Assembly: GCA_023055505.1 (NCBI GenBank)
Contig: JALIRH010000002.1
Span: forward strand, 39,379,733 to 39,443,732
DNA length: 64,000 nt
Direction of reading: 5' to 3'
Source: Callipepla californica brunnescens
Taxonomy: Eukaryota; Chordata; Aves; Galliformes; Odontophoridae
Shown here: in pieces, positions 13,420 to 24,639 of the stretch
Layout of the letters: every line of letters starts with the position of its first letter
Numbering within the stretch: the first letter of the stretch is position 1
The notes under the pieces: model-generated
The model's input: only the letters and a program-made list of their open reading frames with translations
Databases searched by the model: none
What the model was told of the DNA's origin: nothing
Translations under genes and position numbers: made by a program

Positions 13420-13857
13420 GTGTGCTGTTGGAGCTTATTCTTAGAAACAAGGAATGGGAAGGCTTGGAGAAGCCTTAAATGCGGCTACCATGAGACAGTG
13501 GAGTTCAGGATCTTCTATGGAAGAAACAAGGAAAGAAGGATTGCAGCCCTAGTCTTCAAGAGAGCCAACTTTGACCTCTTCAGGGACCTAAGTGGAATCA
13601 TTCCATGGAGTAGAGCATTGGTTGACTTTCAAGCACCACATCTTCAGACTCAAAATCAGTGCATCACTAAGAGTAAGAAATCAGGCAAACGTGGCAGTAG
13701 ACCCATGTGGGTGAGCAAGGAGTTTATGGATAAACTCAAATGGAAGAAGAAAGTCTACAGAACATGGAGAAAGGGACTGGACACTTGGGAGGAATATAGG
13801 AACATTGTCAGGGCATGTGGGTATGCAACGAGAAAGCTAAGGCCCACTTGGAATTAA
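13420..13857 (+). pseudogene. CR1 ORF2 fragment: endonuclease end and linker
   Basis: An open stretch of 145 codons inside the CR1 copy. The middle, with RANFDLFRDLSGIIPW, and the later RPMWVSKEFMDKLKWKKKVY and TWEEYRNIVRACGYATRK, match the stretch between the endonuclease and RT domains of CR1 ORF2. Downstream the frame is lost. It is a remnant with no independent function. Confidence 0.85.
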
Positions 13858-14260
13858 ATCTGGTGAGGAGGTCAGTTACAACCAGAAAAACTTCTTTAAG
13901 TAAGTAGCAAAAGGAAGACAAAGAAAAATGTGGGTTTGCTGCTGAAGGAGGTAAGTGTCCTGGTAATGGAGGACACTGAAAAGGCAAAGTCACTGAATGT
14001 CTTCTTTTCTTCATACTTTACCATTAACACTGCCCCTTGGGAATCCCAAACCCTGTGAGTATGAGAGAGAGTCTGGGAAAGGAAGACTTTATGGTTGAGG
14101 AGAATTTGGTCATAGATCATCTTGGCTAACTCAGTGCACACAAATGGGGCCTTATGGGATGGATTCACATGTTGTAAGGAAGCTGGTGGAAGACATTGCC
14201 AAACCACTCTCCATTGTCTTTGAAGCATCTTGAAGATCATGATCTTGATGATTAGGCATC

Positions 14261-14652
14261 TTGAGAAAAGTGCCTGAAGAATGGATGACCTACAGGGAAC
14301 TACAGGCCAGTCATCCTCACCTCTGCCCTTGGGAATGTGATCAAACAACTTACTCTGGATGTCATCTCCAAGCAAGGGGAAGAAAAGGTTATCAGGAAGA
14401 ACTGACGTGGATTGTTGACTACTACAACAAAGGGGAAATAATGCTTTACTAATCTGGTAGCCTTCTACAATGGCTATGGCTGGCTGGGTAGATGAGGGGA
14501 GAGCAGTGGATGTTGCGTACCTTGACTTCAGTAAGGCTTTTGACATTGTCTCCAGTAACATTCTCATAGATAAGCTTAAAAAATGTGGGGTAGATGAGTG
14601 GACTGTGAGGTGGATTGAGAGCTGGTTGACTGGCAGAGCTCAGTGTTGTTGA
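14261..14652 (+). pseudogene. CR1 ORF2 fragment: reverse transcriptase, N-terminal half
   Basis: Two frames are involved. 14261-14340 (VPEEWMTYRELQ...) is the RT entry region. 14470-14652 reads WVDEGRAVDVAYLDFSKAFD, which contains RT motif A with its catalytic aspartate, followed by KCGVDEWTVRWIESWLTGRA. A frameshift separates the pieces and a stop follows the last block. Confidence 0.85.
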
Positions 14653-14909
14653 TCAGTAGTGCAGAAACTGATTTGAGGCTTTTAGCTAATAGTGTTTCTC
14701 AAAGGTTGGTACTGGGATTGATCTTGTTCAACACCTCTAGTGACCTGGATGAAGGGATAGAGTACACCCTCAGCAAATTTGCTGGTGATATGGAGCTGGG
14801 AGTAGTGGATGACACACCAGAAGGCTGTGCTGCCATTCAGCAAAACCTTGACAGGCCAATGTGTTGGGCAAAGAGGAAACACACAAGGTTCAATAAGAGC
14901 AAGAGCTGA
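14643..14909 (+). pseudogene. CR1 ORF2 fragment: reverse transcriptase, motif C region
   Basis: This frame continues the RT domain, with a decayed SQRLVLGLILFN block (the usual PQGS motif is mutated), DLDEGIEYTLSKFAGDMELG and AAIQQNLDR. At the active site the expected Asp-Asp pair reads Gly-Asp in FAGDMEL, so the catalytic centre is destroyed as well as the frame. Confidence 0.85.
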
Positions 14910-15066
14910 GTCCTACAGTGGGGGAGGAATAACTACACACAGCATCTGGAGATGTTCAAAACTCGCCTGGATGCTTTTCTGTATAATCTACTGTAGGAAA
15001 CCTGGTTTAGCAGGGGTTGATCTCTGGAGGTTCCTTCTAACCCCTACAATTCTGTGATTCTGTGAT

Positions 15067-18000
15067 CTGCTTTGAATTGGGACACTTAACAAGATGAATC
15101 CTTGTTTGATCCACTCTGATTATTCGTGTTTGCTTTTAGATATCCAGTTATCACCTCTGTTTGTCAGATACTTGATAGGACACACTGCATAGTGTCATAC
15201 AAACAAAGTCCTGCAGATAAAGGTGGTAGGAGGATTTACTTCCACTAACAGAGTAGCAGAGGAGGAATGTGTACCAAAACAGGAAGACAAGGCAGTGTTC
15301 AGTCGCATGCTGTATTATGAGCCTGCTGATTGATTTTGAGCATCTGTTATGCTAATTATCATGATAAACCATCATAAAAGATGACTCTTACCTGAATCTG
15401 TTTTACCTCCCACTGTTGTCTAATACAGAATTCTTCACCTGATTGTTTTGTAGAAACATGTTCAGTTCAACCATCCTCGAGTGTTCAGTTTGTTACTGCT
15501 GACAATTTGCTGTTCTTGTTTTCATTTTTCTTTTTAAAAATAGAGGGTATAGTAATAGATGCACCAGTGGTCACACACACACACACGCGCGCAAAAAGCA
15601 AACAAACAAACAAACAAAAAAACAAGACAGAAACAACCAAACCGATTAGATCATACAGAAATGAAGCACTACTGATAAACTGCCCCTTTTGGGATGTTAG
15701 GAAAAATGACTAAGCAGCAAAAATATCACTCTGGAAGTGACCAGCGTGCACTCTTTCCTCTGATCCAGAGGAGGGGATGCAGAAATAGGATACAGTGGAT
15801 TTGCATGTTTCCCAGTCACCTCTGCCCTGGTAAGTCATTCGATTTCTCTGATTCTTTTCCTGTCTGGAGAGTGAAGCTGAAAATACTGCTTTAAATCCGT
15901 TCATCTTCTGTCTTCCCTGATTCAGCAGTAGGCTTTGGGCTGGGAAGTTTCTTACTTAGTATGTGCACAGAGCCTGTCTTAACAATGACCTGACAGCAGT
16001 TGGGGAATGTAAACACTAGTGCACTTACATGAGCACTTACACTTAGCAGAAATACTCCAACCAACCAACCAAAAGAAAAGCTACTTTAGCACAAAGAAAT
16101 AGGAAGGGAGGAGTCCATGGCTTTTTACTTCTGCCTTATTTTCTTCATCCCCCTCTTGTACTCCACTGACACTCTCTTTCCTTGACCTTTCTCAGCTGGC
16201 AACAAGGTGGCTTTAAAACAAAAGCTTCACTCTCTTTGATGATGTGCTTTAAAAGGAAAAGTAAATTGTGAGGGAACCACTGCCCGAACTTAGTGTGCCT
16301 TCCAGAATGTGTGTGGGTGATCCTGAGCTGTGTGATGGCTGCTTGGTGGTGCCACTGGCCTGGTCACCTCTGTCACCCTTGTGTGCCTTTGTGCTGCAAG
16401 GAGTGATGCACTCAGACATGCCTTGGAGTCAGAGTTTGAGGGAGACACAGGTGTTTTCTGCAGTTCTGCCAGACATATCTACTGCAGCCTCAAGCATGTG
16501 TGCCAGTTTTGCAAAAGCAAACCAAGAGCACATATGCATTCTTTCCATAGGGAACCAGCACTCTCTATTACTTTCTGTTTCTGAGCATCCATGGACTTTT
16601 AGTGATCTGGTTTCAGGAAATGTGGAAAAGAATTGAAAAAAAAAAAAAATAAAAAGAGAAAGGAAAGGGACATGGTTCTTTCAGTGAAAATCTTTTCCAG
16701 TTTTAAGATAGGATAAAATGTTGCCATCCTCATTTTGATGTATTAAAACCTGAGTGTTGGTGGTTAACAGTCTTTGTGAATCATGTTTCCTAGTGGGAGA
16801 TGGGGAAGTGATGCACAGATGGGAGCTAACGATATCCCACACATCTCACCACTTCTCTGTGGGGCTGGGCTAGGCTGCTACCAAGACTAGCCATCAAAGT
16901 TTGCCTCGCTCATTTTGACTCGTGAGGGTGAATATTAGGCTTGGAATATTTCTGTTTCAGAGCCACCAGCTGATGCATGGAGCACTGGGAAAGAAGTGGC
17001 ACTTGAACTCCTTGAGATATGGCTATCTCACCCTATCATTAATTTAACATAACTTCCCACATTTTGCATTTCTTAAATTAGAAGATTGCAGTACTATTAA
17101 AGTCACCCATTGGCGCAGTAAATTATGCAGAACCCACAGAAGCCTCTGTACGTTACTGGGATTTCAGCCCCCTAATCCTGGCCATGCACTTCTCATTGAA
17201 ATCAGTTCTGCACCGTGGGTGCCCAAGATATTTTTGTCAGTGCTTAGGTTTTGAGCAGCTGTTTCCTTGTTTGCCCAAGTGTCCTATCGCAGGCTGTAAA
17301 TCTCAGTCCAACTATCCTTTATAGTGAATATCATAGCATATCCTGCCCTGTATCTAAAGCACTCAGAGCCTTGATGCTCCTCTACAATGAATACTCTTAG
17401 ATCAGTTTTATGGTGCCATATCCATTCTGTCCCTGTTAGATGTTCCTCAACTTTAATGTCTCCCTCTGAAAATTAGATTGCAGATGAATAAGCAGCTGAG
17501 GTTATGACCCAGGTAATGTTCTCATGTCTGAACTTTTGTTTATTTATTTTTCTTATCTGCAGTACATAAATGATTTACTACAGGATTGGTGTCCTTTGAA
17601 TAACTTCTTTATTTAATTCTTTGAGTCTAATGCCAGGTGAGATACTGAATCGTGCACTCATGATTCCTGTCTGAGATTTCCATCCTGGAAAATGCTCCTA
17701 CCAGGCCCAAAGAGTTGCTCTTTATATACCAGTGAAACTTAACAGAGCTTTGGTACCAGATGGAAACAGTGAGAAGATATAATTTTTTCTTCATAATGTT
17801 CTTCATGTCCTCTTAATTGGCTCTTGCTTCAGCATCTCACATAAGTCTTCCTGTCTTGCACCTTGTAATGAGTGAAGAACTGGAGCTGATATTTTGGTAC
17901 AGATCATCTATGCTTAAGGGGACTGAGGTCTAACTTTGTGGTTGCTGGTTGTATGAAAAGTATCTGTCTTACAACTTGGAAATTCTTAACTCTATCTTAA

Positions 18001-18772
18001 TTTCTTCCCCAGTTTTCATTCAAGCAGTCATGTGATATTTTGGGTAACTTTCTTACCAGTGTTGTGACATATACTGAACCAGAATGAAAATTGGAGTACT
18101 CAAGACTTTTTTTGGTCTTTCAGAGTTCTTTGTTTATAGAACTTTCAGTCCTCTCAATATGTTGCTGGATCTTACTTCCAGTTCATTTTCAGTATACGTC
18201 TTTTTTTCCTAAACTGTAACTTAAATTGATATCTAGGAGAAGAATCTGTAAAATTTGAAAAAAGATCTAATATTATGTCAGGAAAAAATCAGATTTCGTA
18301 CAACATTGAAATCAGACCTAAGCATATTCATATACTGAAATGCGTGGTAGGTCATCCAAAGTACTATATAGTTACATGACTTGGAGTACCAGAAAGGAAA
18401 TTTGAAGCAGCATCTAAAATTAATTTCATTTGGAAACATGAGGACTATAAAAAGTAATTATCATACTGATAGTAACTGTTGTAATTGCATTAAGTTATGG
18501 GATTTTTTTTTGTTATTTTTATTTTTATTTTTATTTTTTTGAAGTAATGGAAAAGATGTGCATGGAAGAGCAGGGCAGAAGAAAGTTGTTGTGTATTTAG
18601 TGGTAATCCTTAAAATGTAGTCAAAATTCTATAGTGTAATAAGTATCATATGAGGCAGAAATTACCTTTATAAAGCTGATGTCAATTAGGGTTGTTTTAT
18701 TTCTTTACTAGTTGTACTATTTGGGTGGTTTTTTTTTAGTACTTGAACAATGAACACTTGACCTTTTAAAAA
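15067..18772. other. Non-coding, intron-like DNA
   Basis: It holds the compound microsatellite at 15572 and an A-rich run at about 16636-16661. A 122-codon + frame at 16268-16636 ends just before that A-run, but its translation resembles no family I know. Otherwise unique sequence. Confidence 0.6.
15572..15626. repeat. Compound microsatellite (CA)n(CG)n(AAAC)n
   Basis: Seven CA units pass directly into three CG units (alternating purine-pyrimidine, a Z-DNA-type sequence), followed by A5 and several AAAC units. Confidence 0.9.
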
Positions 18773-19031
18773 CAGAATCATAGAACTGTGGGGGTTGGAA
18801 AGGGCCTCTAGAGATCAGTGAGTCCAGTCCCTTGCTAAAGCAGGTTCCCTGTAGTAGGTTGCACAGGTAGGCATCTAGGCAGATCATGAATATCTCCAGA
18901 TGAGGAAACTTCACAACCTCTCTAGGCAGCCTGTTCCAGGGCTCTGTAACCCTACATTGTAAAGAAGTTCTGCATTTTTCATGTGGAACATCCTATGTTC
19001 CAGCTTTTGACCATTGCTCTTTGTCCCATTA

Positions 19032-19428
19032 CTACACACTACTGAGGAGTCTGGCCTCGTTCCATTGCCTCCTGCACTTTAGATGTTTATAAACATTGGT
19101 CAGATCCTCTCTCAATCTTCTCTTCTCTAGGCTGAGGAGACTCAGGTCTCTCAGTCTTTCCTTGTACAGGAGATGCTCCAGGCACTTCACGATCTTTGTG
19201 GCTCCCCACTGGACTCTTTCTAGGAGACCCCTCTCTTTTTTGAACTGTAGAGCCCAGAACTGGACACAGTATTCTAAAAGTGGCCTCACCAGAGCAAAGT
19301 AGAGGAGGATCACCTCCCTTGACCTGCTGTCTACACAAAAGGATTGCATTGGCCTTCTTGGCCACAAGGATACACTGCTGGCTCATGGCCAACCTGCTGT
19401 CCACCAGGGCCCTTAGATCCTTCTCCAC
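19032..19428 (-). pseudogene. CR1 ORF2 C-terminal fragment
   Basis: Two overlapping frames cover the end of ORF2. One reads [20 protein letters not shown]; the other reads [18 protein letters not shown], then [20 protein letters not shown] and [20 protein letters not shown]. Both match the post-RT thumb/C-terminal part of CR1 ORF2. A frameshift near 19340 splits them. Confidence 0.85.
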
Positions 19429-20266
19429 AGGTCTCCTCTCCAGCAGTTCATCCCCAAACCTATATTAATGCATGTGTTTATTCCTCTCCAAGGCCCATAG
19501 ATTTGTGAATATTGATTTTGGCTAGATTGTCTCTGACCAAATCCTGCTCAACCAAAGGGAAATCTTCCATTTCCCAGACTCAGTCTCTTACCTCCAGGTT
19601 CCAGGATTCTCAAGGGGCAGTCTTTGTAGTAAAAACAGAAGCAAAGAAAGCTTTCAGTATCTCCACCTCCTCAGCATCCTCAGTTACTTCATTTAGCAGT
19701 GGACCTGCATTTTCCATTGCTTTTCTTCATAAGAACCAGTGCCCAGGATCGCAAGGCTATTTCCACTGTTTGTAGAAAGCCTTACCATCTCCCTCCTCCT
19801 GATCAGGTGGCTTGTAGTACACACTCATAACAGTGTCATCCATATTAACCTGCCCTTAATTATCACCCACAAGCTCTCCACTCAATTATCTTTCACCCCT
19901 AGGTGAAGCTCAGTGTGTTCTAGTTGTTCTTTCACATTAAGAGCAATTCCACCACCTTGCCTCACTGGCCTCTCTTTCCTAAAAGGGACAGACTCATCCT
20001 TTACAGTATTCCAGTCATTTGTGCTTATTTCCCATACTGAGTGCATTATATTATAGGTACTTTAGGGAACAAGAGGGTTCAGGTATCCCTAGAGGGATAG
20101 AAGATTTCACATAGACATACTCACTTTTGAGGTGGCTGGCCTTCTCTGGCTTTTGTCATTAGAGGGAGATGAGGAACATTTGTTACTCTTTCTGTTGTCT
20201 TGACTCATTCCCCAGTCAGTTACAGTGGCATGAGCATTGCCATTGTGGACCTCACTCCCAATTCCT

Positions 20267-20530
20267 TCAATTTAAAGCATGCCTCAGTAGGTTAGCCAGA
20301 CTGTTCCCCAAAACTGCCCTGCCCCTTCTAGACAGGTAGATCCCATTGCTCCTTAACAGATAATAATCTTCATGGAAGGTTCCATTGTTATAAAACCCCA
20401 AAACCTCACAATGGCACCAGTCATGTAGCCAGGAGTTGATGTGTCTCTTCCTGGCTTCGCTCCTTCTGCAAACTGGTAAGATAGAGAAGAAGATAACCTG
20501 GGCTCCAGTGCTTTTCATTTGTGTATCCAA
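20267..20530 (-). pseudogene. CR1 ORF1 C-terminal (SGNH/GDSL esterase-like) fragment
   Basis: The 87-codon frame contains VIFFSILPVCR, INSWLHDWCHCEVLGFYNNG, EDYYLLRSNGIYLSRRGRAV and LANLLRHALN, followed by a stop. CR1 ORF1 proteins are known to carry an SGNH-type esterase, and the usual DGIHLS block supplies the catalytic Asp and His. Here it reads NGIYLS, so both catalytic positions appear substituted. It is an inactive remnant of the element. Confidence 0.75.
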
Positions 20531-20535
20531 GGCAC

Positions 20536-23500
20536 ACTTTATTTTTTAAATTTGCTAAAAAAGCCAGATTGAATAGTGTGTACACTTTAACGTAGAGTTG
20601 CCGCTTTCTGACTGAAGTTATCAGAACTTAGAGAAGGAGGCAATAAGTACCTGATTGTCTTGATATTTTATTTATTTATTTTTTTAACTGAAAAGCCTAA
20701 TGTTAGCCAGCCCCCTCTGCACAAAGATAATGCACAAAGACAGGCTGTAGAGCAAAATTCACCTGCAAAAATCTAAACAGAAACAATCTTTTTTAATAGA
20801 GTTAAATGTAAATATTTGAAGAAACATACAGAAAAGAAATAATTTCAGAGGCTTTGTTATAATACAGTGTAGAAAATACAATAGCACTGAACTTGGAAAA
20901 CAAATTTAGGACTAGAAACTTAAAGTATAAATAGGTTTTATATTATTTAATGTGTTTATCTGTCTAAATTAAATATTGCTAAATGCAATTTTTTATGATA
21001 ATACCTAGATCACATTCAAAATAAACATTTTAAATATCTGTGCCTTGAATTTTCTTTTAGAGAATATGCAGTTTAATGCTCGCACTTATATTTAAGTGGA
21101 TATAAACAATCTGACCTTCAAAATATCTCACACTGAGAGGGAAGATAGCAAATGTGAACTTTTTCAGTGTTATAGCCAGTATCCAGGGAACTGCACGTGA
21201 AAAATCAGAGGTCTTCACTGGTCACATTGGTAGAAACAATCTGAAGAATGGATTTATTATGCAGGAGTACATAATAGTATAATATATAAACACAGTGTAC
21301 TGAGGAAGAGTTGGGAGCTCAAATGTGTTAAGAGCAAAAACTATTAGCATGTGAGTCACTGAGCTTGTGGCTGATGTAAGATACATCTACAATAGGAAGG
21401 GGTCAGGGCTGCTAGTTTGAGCTCTGGACCCCCTGAATGCCTTTAACAAGGCTCCTCCTCAAAGGCTCTGTTGTTTCCATTAAGTGGAAAATCAGTCATG
21501 GGGAATGTGCATATTTAGCTTTCTCAGTGAGAGGAGATCATCAATGGAAAGTTACTCAGGACTGTAAAACAAATCCTGATGGTAAGGAGTTACTGAAGAA
21601 TCTCATAGTACTAGGTAATAAAATGACGTAAGAAATTAATCTGTTTTGAATGTGAAGTAAGAATAATGAAGAAATGTAATCCTAAGTTTACACTGGCTCT
21701 GAACTGGCTGTTACCACCTTGAAATAAAATTGTGGGGGAATACTAAATAGATGTATGGAAATATTATCTCATTGCTCAGTGATGGCTGACAGAGTGAGAG
21801 GTATGAATTGTTAGTGGTAGCCATAAAGACATGGGTTAAATAGGATTTGTGGATACATATTTGATCAGTTATTGCAGTTGGGGAAAGCAGAAAAACTTTA
21901 AGGTATGTAAACCTTGATGAAGTTGGTGATAGAAGGAAGAGGCTAAAGAGCTTAGTTTAGATGGAGAACAATGGGATCCAATGGGAAAACAATAGAAAAA
22001 AAAAACCAGTGAACAGTAACATCATCTTTTTCACCACCACCAAAGAGGCTTTTAAATTAAATGGACTTCCTCTGGTCCAACATAGCAGTGTGCATGTTTC
22101 TGTAACATCTCCATGTAAATGTTCGTACCTACAGTACCATTCTGTCCTCCTTTTTCAAAAAGGGCATTGAAAAAAAGATATGGGGAAAGGTGATTAGTAT
22201 GATCAAACAGAAAATCATCTTAATGAGAGAAGGAACTTCACAGCCTATGACACTTTAACCTAGAAAAAGGATGACTTAAGAGGGCATAACTGACATCTAT
22301 AAAGTCTCAAAAGGAGAAGATGAAAAAAGGCGATTAAGTTTTTGTCTCTCAAAATATAAAATGTGTGATGAAGTTATCAGAGTTCATGACCGGAATAAAT
22401 AAAAGATACTTTTTTCTGTACATCACAGAAGGAGGTTATAGATGCAGAATGCTTATAGAGTTTCAAAGAGTGATTGAAAAATTAACAGAGAGAAAATCCT
22501 TGAAGAGCAGAGTCTTTATATTGTTTACTGTCTTTCTGTATTTTGAAGTTCTGGATCTGATCTGTGAATCATACACATCATGTCCATGCTGTTCACATTC
22601 AGACTCTTCTTGGGAACAAGTCAGCCAAGTCCGTCTGAGGATTTGGATATCAAAATGTGATGTAATTACTGTGCTTTTACATGTACTCCTATGGAGGATT
22701 GTAGCATGCCTTTCTCCTCATTTTTTTTAATTTGCAGTTACTATGCAGATGACATGGCTTAAGTGTGGACAAAGTCTAACCTTGAGCATCACGGACACAA
22801 GTCAGTTGGCTCAAGCTAACCCAGAGGTCAAAGCTCACTACCAAGTGTGGTGCACAGAGCTAACAATGTAGACAAAATACGTTAAGTAAGGTTTAGGAAG
22901 TATCTGATCTAAACCTGATGGGAGGGTAAACCAAAAATACAGAAGAATTACAGAACTTTTATTTGGTTGAAAGACTGAATTTCCAGAAATATGAGATTCG
23001 TTATTACTAATTGACAGTTTGATACATGAGCATTAAGAAATGAATGTTTGCATTCTAAAGGCAATATGTACTGATTTCTACAGTTGTAGCTTGTGAAACA
23101 CAAAAAGAAACGACCTCGCTTTCATTAACTGTAACAGTAGTTTAGGTATTTTCACTGCATTAGTCTTGCTGCTGCATGTTTCTTTCACATTGTGAGAAGA
23201 CAGCATGTGACAGAAAAAATCTGTAACATCATTCAACATCAGATTGCATGCCCTTTTCCCCTCAAAACCGATTTGCATGCCTACAAATATCAGTGTTTCC
23301 CAGTGGAATTGAAGGTATAAAATATTTTCTCTTGAGCTGAAAATTATTTAGCCAAAGATTCTTCAGTATTTGGGAATTCTGGCTGGATGATTTCAAAAGC
23401 AAAACCATATGCCGTTTACATGATTTGGAATTTCTCCAGCTGCATAGAACATGAGTAGAAGAGTGAGAAAAAAAAAAAAAAGAAGACAGCTAATACTAAT

Positions 23501-24639
23501 TAGATGATAATAAGTACAGGTGCTATATTGTGTAGTGTAATTCATCTTCACAGCAAGATGTGGGATGAGTCAGAGACAGCAGATTCTGAGTGATACTATT
23601 CTGTACATGTGCATGTATATTCTTAGTACATGCTAAGATTGAAATTAATGTAAAATTGGAAAGGTTATGTAACGTACTTTCAGCATTCAAGATGCACAAT
23701 TTTGTCTAGGTGTTGAAAATAAACTGAATGATTTTTGTTTGGTTGGGTTTTCTCAGTATGCTCCTCACTATGAATGCAACCAGACTAATGGCAGAAAGAG
23801 GTGGATGATAAGTCCACCCATGTTCATCCTGACCAGAGCTTGTCCATGTGCTCACTCCCGGACTTTCCCACAGTTTCCTTTCCCATTCCAGCAAGGTGCC
23901 TGTACAGGAGGGCCCCTTCCCTCTCCTACAAAAGCCTTGTTCCTGGCTGTACCTGCTCTGCTGCAATTATGTTAAGTTGGGACTGACCTCCGAGCCTTCC
24001 CATATGACTTGCTGCACTGGAAAACTGTTGCATGTCTGCCCAGTGTTACTACCCCCACAGCAGGAGACCTGGCAGTCTTTGGTATTCTTCATGTATTGGA
24101 GATCATCACGAGGCTTTTTTCTTTCCACATTTCCAGAAAGAGAAGTGGTTTCAGATGGTGCAGATTTGACTCACCTACAGCTCTTGCAGTGCTGAGTACC
24201 AGCAAGACATTGCTGGTACTGAAGGACTGGTGGTCCTGTTGCTGATGCTGTGCCATGGATGTGGCCATGCACATAAGCACTCTGGAGCAAGGGCACAAAG
24301 GGGTAAGGAAATGGTTCTGTGCAAAAGAGTGATTAAAAGCATGGTTTAACCCTGGCTTTATGAGCTGCCGCTTCTTTAATGGGAAAGCTCCCTAAGACAT
24401 GCTTGTGTCTGCAGTAACTGAAGGCAGCACTGTTATACTCCCACCTCCAGGAATTTACCACAATAAGATTCTGCGTGGTGCTGTGAAAAATAGGAAGAGA
24501 AAACCCCTTTGCATGAAAATTTGATCAAACAATTAAAAAGGCATCAATAATTGAATCGTGGGGACTATAGAAGCTTTCTGTTATCCTTCTGGAGAAGAAA
24601 TGTTTAAAGTGAAGGATCAGACGTGATGCTGGGGAAGCA
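20536..24639. other. Non-coding, intron-like DNA
   Basis: AT-rich unique sequence with a poly-A of about 15 near 23467. GC content rises from about 23800 towards the CpG-rich region. Overlapping frames at 23700-24300 (up to 115 codons) are present in four frames at once, which argues for composition and not coding. Confidence 0.6.

Larger units (their letters stand above)
13355..15066 (+). mobile_element. Long decayed CR1 LINE (EN end, RT, 3' UTR)
   Basis: About 1.7 kb of one CR1 copy. It starts within the endonuclease domain, passes the ORF2 linker and reverse transcriptase, then jumps by an internal deletion (near 14930) to a 3' UTR ending CCCCTACAATTCTGTGATTCTGTG. ORF2 is broken into several frames by indels and stops. 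The copy is much longer than the typical truncated CR1 but cannot make an active enzyme. Confidence 0.9.
18773..20535 (-). mobile_element. Long, internally deleted CR1 LINE with ORF1 remnant
   Basis: Read on the - strand, the copy holds the end of ORF1 (20530-20267), a decayed endonuclease region (about 20030-19500), a jump near 19470 that removes most of the RT core, the C-terminal end of ORF2 (19430-19032), and a 3' UTR ending at 18773 with GGGGGTTGGAAAGGGCC...CAGAATCATAGAACTG in + orientation. CR1 copies rarely reach back to ORF1. Several frameshifts and stops make it inactive. Confidence 0.9.

Noticed and set aside
13896..14567. Longest open frame in the window (223 codons, - strand)
   Set aside because: It is antisense to the CR1 ORF2 copy. 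Its translation has no domain, and the sense strand explains the sequence.
16268..16636. 122-codon + frame followed by an A-rich run, possibly a processed retrocopy
   Set aside because: I recognise no family. A second overlapping frame is also open, and the A-run is near but not clearly a tail. Too weak to call a gene.
23706..24298. Several overlapping frames of 60-115 codons
   Set aside because: Open in four frames at once, which points to base composition and not coding.
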